The notes beneath the pieces were generated by a model. The model made no database searches. It saw only the letters and a list, made by a program, of their open reading frames with translations, and was not told where the DNA came from. The position numbers were made by a program, and so were the translations under genes. From positions 2,085,501 to 2,149,500 of the forward strand of contig JBBPUQ010000007.1 of NCBI GenBank assembly GCA_038501195.1: 64,000 nucleotides of DNA, given 5' to 3'. This document shows, one piece after another, positions 1-11,400 of the stretch. The first letter of the stretch is position 1. Each line of letters begins with the position of its first letter. The stretch comes from Nemania diffusa (taxonomy: Eukaryota; Ascomycota; Sordariomycetes; Xylariales; Xylariaceae).

Positions 1-3000
1 AAGAAATCACATATATCTTAGAAATACACGAAAACAGCCCATTAACATATGCCCGAGCAGAGGAGTAGTACGATATCTACTACGAAGCTGTAAACTAGTT
101 CGGTAACCTAGATCCGTGAGGCATCACTTTGAGTCAGGATTAGTTCTTCCCATCAGTAGCTGATGTCTCGCCATTAATTCTACATGCCCTCAGGTCTCGA
201 TCTTTTACGATATAGCTAAATCATAAGCCCCACGATCAAGTCATTTTCTCCTAGTCCTGATATGCTATAATACGGGACCCTTTTCGCTTAAACCCTCTCC
301 TACAAGAGAAAAATTACAGAGATTTAAAGACCGCCTAATAGACTATGGGCGATAGCAAGGACGATCTCGATAGAGCTCGTTGTATTCTACTAAACCCTTC
401 AAAGCGTGTTCTATCTATGAGATAAAGAAGCATACGGCCATGCCATCGGGTCACAAAAGAAGCTGCGCCACAGGTGTTCTGCTAGCCCTATCTAAGTTAG
501 CCTATTAAGGTGAAACACCCCTTTCGCTACTTTGTACCGACATATTAAAAACCTTACCTGGCGGGAAAGTTGGAAAGAAGTAATGAGGCTCCTTAAAGTG
601 GTTAGCTGGCTGCCATATAGTCATACGCCCTCCATTTCTAATAGAACATTAATTATCTTGCTAGTCTTACGCTTTGGAGCGTGGCAGGCACAGTGTTGGG
701 GAGGCTTGGAAGGTGGGAGGGAGGCCCCCTACAAGCTGGCCGGCATATACGGCCATAGCCTCACCATTTCCACTACAACATGAACTAACACGTGGATTCT
801 GGTTCCTCCCGGTACTGGATAGTGTGGCCCCCGATGGGTCTCCTCGTTGGGGGTTAGGTTCGATTTCTTTCAGTGCTATTTAGTTCTTCTGTACAGCATA
901 CCTAGGTAGGTCTGTAGGTTGCTGAGCCCCAGGAGAACCACCTACTAGGTAGTCAGTACTCGCTAGTTGTACTTATCGTTTAAACCTACGTAGATACGTG
1001 GTTAGGTACCTTGTGTACCTACAAAAAAGGACCTTGAATGTACCTACAATAAGATACCTCAAATGATGCCGCAACGAACGCACTTGTCACGGAAAGTAAA
1101 ATAGCCTGTGATCTTTCCACGTTTGTTTTCGATGAATTAGAATATGCCGTAGGGTCTCCGTGTTATACCTCAGTAGAGTGGAATCGTAGCCCAGCGTTTT
1201 CGTTGACGTGATGCTGAGATAGTCCTCGAGTTGTAACTCTCGTCCCTGTGGCTTAGTAGACGTAGTGTAGTGCCTAATGACCCGGGGATTCGGACATCGT
1301 TGGCGACGTCATTTCTGACCTCTGCCTATTGCACGGACACCTTCGACTTGGTCTCAAGATTCAGTGACGAGGTGTTGTTCCCAGCCGTTGAAACGAAGCG
1401 TATCTCGATATTTCTCCCACTGGCTCCGAAAATGGCGCCTGCACCGACTATAAATCACTATCCTGCTGGTCAAGGCAGATATATATTAGTGAAACGACAA
1501 AAGGACGGTATGTTCTCAGAGTAGAACATAATATATCGTTGCTGACCACTGTTACCAGACGAGCGTCAACAGGAAAAAAAGGATAAAAGTACGCAACATA
1601 AGATGGGCGAACAGGACGAAGGAGAGCAGGGGAACGACTGGAAGAAACATAGGGACAGTAAAAAGCGTACTACTTAGGTAGTTAACGGGTATAGAGCCTC
1701 GTCCCCTCATTCAACACCCTCAACCTCTAACCCTTGGCTGACCCCCTCTAACCCTGAATAGTTGGTGTTCCAGTACGTGACCACCATCCGAGAAACTCAT
1801 AATCGTTGATCGCCACTACCCCTGTCCGGCGACAACCACAAGGCTCGATCGTCTGAACTCCCCCGCTCGACCCTGCACGGCACCGACCCCCGCCGCCCCA
1901 ACATACTTAACAGTAGACGGTGTTGCCATGGTGTCGATACTCGATGGTTGTCCCTCTGGGATAGACGATGGCGAGGATGAACTGAGGAATGGATGCACGT
2001 AAACATCTTCGGCATGCTATGTACCCTGTAACAGGTAGCTTCGGTGAGGTCCAACCTACAAAGGGATGAACGAGCTACCCCCTATCCACCATCATACTAT
2101 GACGTGCCATGTGCATTTCGTTCCGTCTGGTTGACGGATAATCATCGAGCTCGTCAGCACGTGATGGGCGGCGACCCGTTAGCAGTGTCCTGTAGGCCGG
2201 TTTCGATGTCTTATAAGTGGATTGCTGATTACCCTATCGTGGGACGTAAGCATTACCCTCTTGCCGGTCGGTCCAAACTGGCCCCTATCTCCAATTTCAA
2301 CCAACATAGGGATGCATGGAAAATGTTGAACGTCATGAGGAGAAGTAAACTGTCTAGGCAAACAGTGCTCCCGAGTCTCCGTTAAGTCATTAGACATGGC
2401 GTGCTGTATACGGAAATCATTTTCCTGCCTCAAGGGCCTGTCACATCTTGACCCCGTGTCCAACCCCTTTTAGGACTGCCGTGCTTCGCGCGCTCCGATG
2501 AACCAAACGCCAACCAAGACGTACGCCGGTACTAGTTGACGGCAATAAGATGGAGCTAATAAGACGTAGCTGTCACTTATCGTATGAGCGGAAGTGCGCC
2601 GGCTGGAGAAGGAATATCTTCACTCGATGCTTAGACGGATGCTTAGACCTAGCCCTAGACGATCCCAGGGTATGTATTAGTGCCAAGTGGACACGATACC
2701 GAGTGATCAGCCACTCAACTAGGGTGCCAGTAGCCCTTAATTTGATGCAAGTTGTATCATCCTTAAGTTATACCAAAGCTCGGAGTAGTAGTTGACGACT
2801 GTTCCATCACGTGAGAAGTGCTGTTTATATAGGCTTCCATTGGGTGGTGCCTGATCCAGTAGACAGGATGTAAAGGATCACACGTAGTATCCACCCTCGC
2901 CCTTCCTGCCCTTCCGGCCATTTATCGTTGGTCCTTGTTATGCGCCAAGCAATAACTGAGTCGCCCAGCCACGTACAGTAGTTGCGTGGGTTGATGCCTA

Positions 3001-6000
3001 GTTCGATAAATGACTCAATGATTTCGGCTGTTGTACTTTTAATTGAAACAGAACGACTAATGTTAGCAATGAGAGCATCTCAAGGCAAGGGCCAGCGCTA
3101 TTTCACGTACTAGCTTGCCCTGAGACAATGACTTACGTAGTAGTGGAATATTAGCATCTGGTCGCGAAAGATAAGAGCTAAAGTAGAACAGAGCCACCCC
3201 TGTTGTATGATGAAAAGCAAATATACCAGGGATATATCACATATCGGGGGGCTTTTTTTCGCACTAATGGACAGTGCCGTTTGCCATCCACGCTCGGATA
3301 CGTATTCCAATCCGATGCGTGCTGCCGCTTCGAATAACCAAGGAAATAGTGGACAGATGGTCTTGTTGACGTCCTAAAAGCGCGAACATGAAGTGTACAG
3401 GCGCTGTGACCTGATTAGTATAGGGTGCAGCAATCTTTTGCGCGCATATAATTATGTTTACTCACAGGGCCTAATTACAACACCACGATGGAGATGAGCG
3501 TGCTCTTTGATTCTAAAGGCTTTTCCGGTCCTAAGCAACGTCCTCCCATGTACAGCGACTTGTCGCGTAGAGTCTGTGTTCCGCTCAATAGGCGCTCGGG
3601 CAGTTAGCTGTGAAGTCGCCCCTAGTCCAATTTCTTGTTTTCTAAACGATCTGGAATCAACGGTGAGGCCGGCGAAGGGTCTTCGTCCAAATATCGCATC
3701 TCGGACCTCGAGGCTTTTTTCTTCCTATCGAGTGATGGATTTAGGCGCCGCTTCGGTTTCTCTTTCTCCATGTTTTCAATGCCTTTAATCTTGCCCGACC
3801 CCTCCTTGTAGCGCTCTTCCTAGTGAAATGGTCTTTAAAATTCCCACGTTAAGGATATTTCGAGGCATCGTGGGCAGTGCGAGGGTGTCAATTGGTATCG
3901 AATATGTGTTGCTTCAATTCGCGGCAGGCATTGGGCCGAGATATTGTAGGTCTGAGTTTGTAGAAGTGGCACGCGAGAGTAATGACCGGTCGAGACGACG
4001 ATGGAGAGGATGGTGATTCGAGTTCTTGGCTACTATCTGGGAAACCCTGAGAAAGGGGGGGGGGGGGGGGACACTCTGTTCAGAGGATTTGGGGCTGACG
4101 TTGACGTGATCATCACGTCAAGAGTTCCTACGGGCTAGGGGCCATCCCAATTCATTTCAACCGCCGGGTCACGAATTCAGCTCCGATACACTCTCGCTAA
4201 GGCTACTTAATGTGGCAAGCATGTAAAGCCTCAAAGGAGGAGTTCATGGTTCACCGAATTAATAATATGTAGTAAGTAATATAAGTATTGTAACCTTCAC
4301 CCAACCACACTACAAGCAATTGAAGTATATTTGACTCCAAAATCAATACCCTATTACTCAGATGTTCACCGAATACAACGCATCTCTTGGTACTTGTGTA
4401 CGATAATATATTGTATGTTATGCATTTTCGGTAGCAATATTGCGGCTATGGAATACCAACCACATGTTGGAAATGGCTACACGTAGGCCGTTACGTGCGT
4501 ACCTAGTTCCAACTTCCGATAAACTTACATGGGGTCTGGATATGCATTCCGATGATTGGTTCCTGATGTTCAAAGTGGGTCTTTTAAAAGTGCATTTTCA
4601 CACCCCCTTCCCGTTGCCCCCAACGTAACTTCTTCAACAACTATTTTTACTTGTAGCATGTACGTGGTAGTAGGACGAGTGTGGGGTTGTTGATACAAGT
4701 TCTAGGCAATATTAACGACATGCACTAACATACCTTGTTTCAAAAGTGTTTAGAGACGCTTTGCAACTTTACCTTGGGACGGAGCACACTAAATACTAGC
4801 GATAAAACGTATAAATGAATTTTACCACGAAGCTTAGATAGCAACATCGATTACAATTGGAACACTGCTGTATTGGTTTATTTCTCAAAGCCCAAGTCAG
4901 CATAGGTATCAGGCGACCGCGACCATGACCCAACATCGACATACTTGTTTGCTGCTTTTGTGATGCTGGTACCCTAAAAAGGGCCGGCCGGAGTGGGCAT
5001 TGTAAGTTACAGGGATGTGATGCTAAGATGCTACGCATAGCCGCTATGAGATGGATGCATCCAACAGAGACGGGCAGCGAATGCCCTCAGCTGGTGTTGC
5101 ACTACTGCGGACAGAGGCGGGCAGGTATGACGATAGCGAGGCGATCTATGGACTATGGTCATCCAAACTAGATACCTACAGCAGTACATAGGAGTAATTA
5201 GAGCATGAGGTAGAACATTCTGTCAGTAGCTACTGCGTAGATGGCATCAACAAGGCTCCTGGCACGGTCTGCGTATGGTCAGATGAATGAGCGGTCTGCT
5301 GAAAACTTGACTCCTATAACAAGCTAGGGGGTTGTATTGTGGCTGAATATACTCTGTTTTCATACTTGGAAGTTTAGAATACTACACAGGTAGCGGATCG
5401 ATCGATGCAGGCTTTGGTGTTCGGGTAACAGTGGAGGTGGCGCCAAGAAAGGAAGGTAAATATGCAATGTGCGGGAGAAGGGGGAAATGGGGCTGTGATT
5501 GGGTATACCTATGCGTATGCCTATGCGTAGGAATTTACGTATGATGCAACTTGCCACAACAGGTACAATCATTGCCTACCTAATCATTTGTAAGTACCCT
5601 ACTTAGTGTGACCCTCCTGCGACATTCCGTGGCGGCGGCACCGGGCCTTTCCATCGTCGCAGGTCGGGGCAAGTGTTTTGTCCTTATGACTTTGCCGTAT
5701 GTACGCAGCAATACGGACCCAATACGGACCCAAGGCGGACAATCCCCAATTGAATCACCAAGTAAGAGGAGGTTGAAAGTAAATGGGATATTAATGTGAA
5801 TAGGATATTAGAGGGAATAATTCACGTAGTTGCTGTGAGTGGTGGGTGGTAGTAGGTAATAACCTGCATCTTCCTCATTGCACCTTCCTCGTAAGGCTTC
5901 AAGTACTACGTACGTATACGCATAAGTTGCAGCCTGTGAGGCCTGAAAGATGAGCCCATCTGCCTAGCCGGATGCGACGATGATCTTGTGAGTAAAGGTA

Positions 6001-6538
6001 GCGTCTAGGATTCCGGGCGTTCTGCATCCCCTCTTTCGATTAAGTGCACAGATAAGCGGCTGCTTAGCAGCTCCAAAACATGCAACTTGTTAGAAATACC
6101 ACGGCGCCAAAAGACAAACCTAATACCGCAAAGCATTATTGTAGTATTTCTATCATCAATTTTGGTTTAATATAGCTTTGCATCTAGGAATCCGAGGGGA
6201 AAGCGTGGTATCTATTGATTTTATAAGTAGATACTTTAGGCTGCTAAACTACACGTAGACACCTTAGGCCACCAAACCACAGGCCACGCAGTAGCTGCCT
6301 GATTTTGGGCTGTCTACAATTATTGGGGCCCTCTGAGCGTACTGCGTAAGACTAGTACTCAGATCCAAGTCGGCGTCCACAGCCTTATCAGAATCGCAAA
6401 GAGATTCATCATATCATCATATCATCACTGATGGAGCATACCACATCGTCACCGTATAGTCGTGGCGAGTGTGTCATTACCCTTAACGGCCAGTCCGTGT
6501 CAAATTGCGCGGTCCTTGCAAACCCAGTTGGCCATGCC
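1..6538. other. Gene-free stretch, no supported feature except a G run
   Basis: I see no convincing coding sequence here. Open frames up to about 113 codons exist (for example near 2044-2385 and 3507-3788) but they mostly lack an ATG start, show no recognisable family and have no splice partners. Small features are TACCTAGGTAGG-like motifs around 900-1040, a run of 16 G at 4055-4070, and tiny tandem duplications (near 2625-2655, 5505-5525 and 5710-5735). The high density of stops in all frames fits decayed intergenic or old repeat DNA. Confidence 0.6.
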
Positions 6539-6540
6539 TA

Positions 6541-7070
6541 ACGGAGGGCCATTAGGACCACTATTGGTTTTTGGTTTTCGGATGTTGGCTTTAAACCCCA
6601 AAGCAAATAAATGCTTAAAACTTCACATTTAAATAAATATTACACTATAAAACAACACATTATTTAAATTTATAATTTAATTAATTTGGATAACTTAGGT
6701 GTGTATTGGGCCTGGTTGAATTGACTGATTTAGCTAACTAACCTAGCGAAAGTTAGTCCGGTCCAGTCATGTCCAGTCAGGTTTAGTCATGTCAGTCAGG
6801 CCAATTAGGTCAGTCAGGCCAATTAGGTCAGTCAGGTCAGTTAGGTTAGTCAGGTCTGTTAATTCAACCAGGTCGAATAAAGTAGCAAACTTTATTAAAT
6901 CTATGAAACATATTAAATTTAATTTATTTATTGCTTCAAACAATAATATGTAAATGCTAAAGGCTAAGTGTTTATTTTCTTTGGGTTGTTAAGCCAACAG
7001 CCAACATCCGAAACCCAAAAACTAAAGTGGATTGTCAGTAGTCTAGACTAGTGGTCCTAATGACCCTCCA
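6541..7070. mobile_element. Non-autonomous inverted-repeat element (MITE-like) with TA flanks
   Basis: The two ends are imperfect inverted copies over roughly 90 bp: the left end (6541-6630) contains GGAGGGCCATTAGGACCACT, then a TTTTTGGTTTTCGGATGTTGG segment, and the right end (about 6965-7070) is its reverse complement with a few changes and an extra 20-odd bases. TA dinucleotides sit immediately outside both ends (6539-6540 and 7071-7072), as expected for Tc1/mariner-type insertion. The interior is AT-rich and has a block of short tandem GTCAGTCAGG/CAATTAGG units at about 6735-6865. There is no open reading frame for a transposase, so it would be moved in trans. Confidence 0.7.
6735..6865. 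repeat. Short tandem repeat block inside the inverted-repeat element
   Basis: Units close to GGTCAGTCAGGCCAATTA recur with decay across this block; two near-identical copies lie at 6792-6830 and degenerate ones flank them. The same kind of GTCAGT/TTAGGT words recurs inside the separate inverted-repeat element near 20.9 kb. Confidence 0.7.
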
Positions 7071-7101
7071 TAATGCCTGGCAGCTTCTTAGCATACTCTG
7101 T

Positions 7102-7297
7102 CCCTTTGACTACCCACTCGGCACCGCTACATGAATAGTGGAACAGCGGGGATTCTCGCATAACTAAATACTGCAAGATAGTCCAATGAAGTCACAGTAT
7201 TTAGCTCGAGTAACTGTTTTATTGGTATATCTTGCATATGCAGGATGCCCCGCTATTCCACTATTTATGTAGCGGTGCCGAGTGGGTAGTCAAAGGG
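7102..7297. mobile_element. Compact MITE-like element with 49-50 bp terminal inverted repeats
   Basis: Bases 7102-7150 (starting CCCTTTGACTACCCACTCGG) and 7249-7297 are inverted copies that differ at only about two positions, both transitions. Weaker complementarity continues inward (GCAAGATA...CCAAT words on both arms), so the whole 196 bp could fold into one long hairpin. No coding capacity. I do not see a clear target-site duplication. It sits 31 bp beyond the right end of the neighbouring 530-bp element, suggesting a preferred insertion zone. Confidence 0.75.
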
Positions 7298-7451
7298 GTA
7301 AGTGGGTAGCGGAGATAATGAGACCAAATTCTTGGTAACTCCGCTATTGACTGCCCGAAATGGCACGTGATTTCCACTGTCTTGCTTGCCTTGAGAGACA
7401 GCATCCGGCGCCTTCAACCATACATATGAATGAGGATATGATCAAGCAATT

Positions 7452-9012
7452 ATGCCTATTCAATTCATCGACAACTCGTTAATTGATAAGAAGAAAACAC
7501 GAACTCTGATTCGCAGTCATGTAGCAAAGGGTAAGAATCTGGGACGGACCGTCCATCGGCCGTCTCGGTGTCCTAAAAAACGCCAAGTCGCGTCCTCTGT
7601 CATTTCTACCACAGAGCCACCCTCTAACGAAGGCCCTGCGTTTCACCACAGCCAAAACCTATTAGAGTTATCACCGTCCATTCAGAGACACCTACAAGAG
7701 GACTTGTCAACTTCACTTCCGTTCACCGTGAGCTGGGCATGTCGGCGCCTCTTTCATCAACGTTCGTCCTTTTAGCCACATAGCTATCTGTCTCTGCCTT
7801 GCTCTTGGCACTGACGCGACTGCAGTTTTCGCTTATGTAAATGCAGTCCCCTTTCCACCTGAACTAGGAAAAGCTGTCATTCATGGCCAAAGGCCCCGGC
7901 CATTTCTGCAGTTTGCTTTCGTCGATGAAGCCTGTACGTGCTAAGGCGACTAGAACAGACCCAACGCCCGTCACCATAGCTAACAGCAACCAGTTTTCCA
8001 TTGTTTGGTAGCAACATCAGTTGCGGCTTCAATGCCTCTCTCTGTAACACGTCAAGAGACCACTGAAGCTATATACCACCTGTCCCGCAGTTTGGGGTTG
8101 ATTAATAAGCGATTAGCAAGAGATACAGATATTGCACTGTCTGACGCGACAATTGCTGTTGTCATATCAATGTCGCAGCATGACCGACTTCTTGGTAACC
8201 ATAGACATGCCCTTATTCACTTCGAGGGGCTCCAGAGGTTAATAGCACTCAAGGGAGGAATCTCAGTGCTTGTGTCAGACAGTCCGTGGGTTGCCCAGAA
8301 AGCAATTCGGGCCGACTTCGATTTTGCCCTCCAGTTCGGCTCGCCTACGAGATTCAGCGTCGAATACGTTCCTGGCAAGGTGACTTTGGATTGGTTACGA
8401 GAGAAACATAAGGAAACCGGGGTAGACTTTCTTGACACCCGAAACATCATTTCCTGTGTCGACGAGAACCTGCGGAGAGTCTTTGAAGACATCTCCACGC
8501 TCACTTGGCTCGTCAATGACAGCGCCGTTCATGGCATCAAGGTTGATGATTACGACTTCCATGATGTACTCCTTTTATTAGGATATCGTTTGCTCAACGT
8601 ACGGCCACTCAATACTCCCATTGAAAGCACCAATAAATTCGAGCCCTTACTTCACTTAGGACTAGTAGCACTGATCGACATGTTCTTTGTCCCTCTCGGC
8701 TTGAAACCAGACGGTGCACTGCTTACGAAGTGTATAGCCTCGGCTACCCTTGAGCAGCATTACGATGATAAGGATGGCCAAGAACTCTTACTCTGGCTTC
8801 TTTTCACGGGGAAAACATCCGTATTGAGAGCGCCGGATAATGACATATGGTTGATGCCTAAGGTATCTCACACCGCCTCTCAACTCGGTCTCTCTACTTG
8901 GCATCATGTGTCCCAAACTCTCGAGAAGTTCCCATGGGTCAAGGTCTTTGCGAACGATGCTGCACAGAGGTTATGGAATAAGATCTATTCATTCTCCAGC
9001 CCCTTGTATTGA
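7452..9012 (+). CDS. Fungal regulator-like protein without DNA-binding domain (Fungal_trans_2/DUF3468-like), frame change unresolved
   Basis: The product resembles the expanded family of fungal proteins that carry the middle-homology region of Zn2Cys6 regulators but lack the cluster; it starts MPIQFIDNS with a basic N-terminus and contains the family-like stretch HFEGLQRLIALKGG. No Cys6 motif is visible upstream. An intron at about 7934-8011 (GTACGT...GGTAG, 78 nt) joins FAFVDEA to TSVAASMPLSV in frame. Before it, the frame moves by one base near 7721-7775: either a one-base indel in the TTTT run at 7770-7773, or a 55-nt intron 7721-7775 with a weak GTTCAC donor. The first makes the gene broken, the second makes it intact. 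Function is unknown; a role in transcription is only inferred from the family. Confidence 0.5.
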
Positions 9013-10535
9013 TCGCGAAGTTTTAATCGTGGGCTAAAGTTCATCTAAAGCGGTGCTGAGAAAGAGTACACAGCCCCATAGGTTGAGAATTTCTCGTGTC
9101 TCAGTATTTACTTACGACAAGTTAGGAATCGTTCAGTCGCAGTGTATACTCCATGCGCTTCTTGGATCGTCTGTCCAACTCCCTGTTAAACAATAGCCAG
9201 ATGGAGAATAGGATGTAGAGAGGCTATGTGAAGTGATATCAACAGCACATCGTCAAAACCTCTCGCATTATCTTATCCCGGACATGACTCTCTACCCCAT
9301 ATTTACAACTCAGGCTTGCTTGAAGTTTGTTCTGTTGAACACTACCCCCACTATCCTCCTTCGCCATGTAGCCAGTTCAGTGGGATTGAAGTTTCGACGA
9401 AGTCTTGGAAATTTTATTATAAGCAGTTGATCGACATCTACTAGGGTCCTGCCATGATTCTGTTCAAGACCACGCGCCTAGCCCCTGGAATATTCCGGAC
9501 CTCTATATAGGCGACCGCCACAGCTCTATGTTTGGAACCTATGCATACACAATAGGCACCTAGGTAGCCTCAACACTTCCTAGTAAAGGTTGGAACTCAT
9601 TGCCTTATGAGCAACGCAAGCCTTTCTAGATGTAGGTCGTCTGCTAGGTTCTTGCGCAATCGGAAATCTTTATTGGAAGGGCATGATTGGCTGTCTAGCA
9701 ATGAGGTTTCCTTGTTTGTACCTTATCGCCGAATATGAGGAATCAAGGTGTGTTATCATGAGCGCTAGATCGACATATGTTGGGTTAGCAGTACAGGCTT
9801 TTTGCATGCGTTACTCCTGCATGTGATGACTATAAGCCTAGATGTTGCAAACTCTCTGAAGTATGTTATAGTACAATAGGTGAGCTTGTCGTAAATCAAT
9901 TCCCCAATCAAACTTATAATTTCCACGCAATACTGCTTATAATGCTACCTTCGTGAGAGTTTCTGCAGATCTAGTACCTATTCGAAGGGTTGCAGGATTG
10001 AAGGAGCCACCGGCTACTACCTGGAGGTGGTACGTTCCGACCCAGCGCTATATAGGCAAAATAAACCCTCTTTGCAGCGAGACATCGCTACGTGTAACAT
10101 CGTCATTTTCTAATCGCGTCGACGTAATAGTGTCTTATTCAGGGTGTTATAGCACTTGAATGGGTGACTAGCTTACACTTAGGGAACGTTTCTGATGAAG
10201 TGTCAACAGAGGGGTATTCGAATCGGAGTTTGGGGGGTCTTGGCATTAAGTTGCCCCTGATTCAACGAGGCAATGAACATAGCGGAGGCCGCAAGTCTGT
10301 TCATGGCACGGCCAAATTAGGACAAGATCTTAACTTGCGTTATCTCACTCTGCAATTAATTCGTCATTTTGCTATTTACAGGGTGAGCATGAGATTAAGG
10401 AGGCCTCTAGACGGTCATCAAGTATATAAACCCCGGATGACCTGCTCGGTTGTCGAAAAGTTGCCATCGACACAACTACATCTATATACCACACCCCACA
10501 GCGTAGTTTCATCTAAACAACCAAACGCGATCACC
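9013..10535. other. Intergenic, no gene seen; CFEM-gene promoter at right end
   Basis: Only short unremarkable open frames occur. The last about 150 bases hold the TATA box and CT/CA-rich leader of the downstream secreted protein gene. Confidence 0.6.
10423..10430 (+). promoter_or_regulatory. TATA box of the CFEM protein gene
   Basis: TATATAAA lies 106 bases before the ATG at 10536, with a CAA-rich leader (CTAAACAACCAAACGCGATCACC is the context just upstream of the start, split here by reading only its character). A clear TATA box is common for strongly expressed or inducible small secreted protein genes. Confidence 0.55.
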
Positions 10536-10918
10536 ATGCATTTCACTCTTGCTACTCTTTTCCCTCTCATCGCCGCCGTCTCGGCCCAGAGTTGGAGCGA
10601 CATCCCAGCTTGCGCCCAGCCGTGCATCTTAGAGGCCGCAGCCGCGACCACTGCCTGCGGCGCTACCGACTATGCCTGCATCTGTACGTTATACCCTATA
10701 CATAGCTCACTGACCAAGATACCTTCTGTATAAAGCAAAAGTCACAGCCCCGCGTTAGTAGAATGCATCAGACAACCCTCACTGACCCTTCTCATGCAGG
10801 TGCTTCTCGCGACGTCGTCCAGGCGCAGGCCGAGGACTGCGTCATTGCGGCATGTGGTGAAGATGTCGCCAATAACGAAGTCCTCCCTGCCGTGGACGCT
10901 GCTTGCAGTGCTTTATAG
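10536..10918 (+). CDS. Small secreted CFEM-domain protein
   Basis: Two exons, 10536-10683 and 10800-10918, joined across a 116-nt intron (GTACGT...CATGCAG), give 88 residues. Residues 1 to about 19 (MHFTLATLFPLIAAVSAQS) are a signal peptide. The mature part has exactly eight cysteines in the CFEM spacing (PAC, QPC, TAC, YACIC, EDC, AAC, AAC), forming four disulfides in known members. There is no C-terminal hydrophobic GPI signal and no extra domain, so the product should be freely secreted. CFEM proteins bind haem or act at the host interface or wall; whether this one is a haem scavenger or an effector-type protein cannot be told. The usual Asp of haem-binding CFEM proteins lies in the region AAAATTACGATDYAC, where a D is present. 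The stop TAG is directly followed by GTGAGT, which does not change the model. Confidence 0.88.
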
Positions 10919-11400
10919 GTGAGTAAGCCTAAGGCAGCGTAATCTGTTGGCCAAAACCCCTATATCCCCACCAAGTGGAAATTCAAACATTTAAGTAACA
11001 TCGTAATCTTAGACAAATCTGCCTTCCTTCTATGTTGGCAAATAAGGGCTGCCACTTTGTTTAGAAGCAAGGGCTAGGGATTAGACACTCCGACCGGCTC
11101 TGGGTAGTCATATGTCAATGGAGGCAAACATGGGAACGACGTACCTACGGACCGTGTATGGCTGCTCATCAGGGATAACTACTTTAGGGGAAAGTTTATC
11201 CTCACAGTAGTTTCCGACAACATGTAAGCTGTATGAGCGAGAATTGTTGCTATGTAGCTTTGTACTACGCATAGGTATACATGAATGACATCCACTTTTG
11301 GCTTTAGTGAGTTGCATGTACGTTTTAATTGGTCACTTTTAAGTAGTGATCCACAGTAAAAAATCACATCTCATATTTTCCTAGCACATTTGTTGATCGA
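10919..11400. other. Intergenic, convergent gene ends
   Basis: 3' flanks of the CFEM gene and of the ZNFX1-like gene. No gene or repeat seen. Confidence 0.6.

Noticed and set aside
1270..2463. Several overlapping frames of 60-113 codons
   Set aside because: Most lack ATG starts, overlap on both strands and match no family; judged chance frames.
6735..6865. Regular short repeats that could suggest a CRISPR array
   Set aside because: Units are contiguous and degenerate with no unique spacers, and the genome is fungal; it is a tandem repeat inside a mobile element.
7728..7775. Consensus-like intron GTGAGC...CTTTTAG in the regulator-like gene
   Set aside because: Its length of 48 nt keeps the original frame and leads straight into stops, so it does not connect to the conserved downstream frame.
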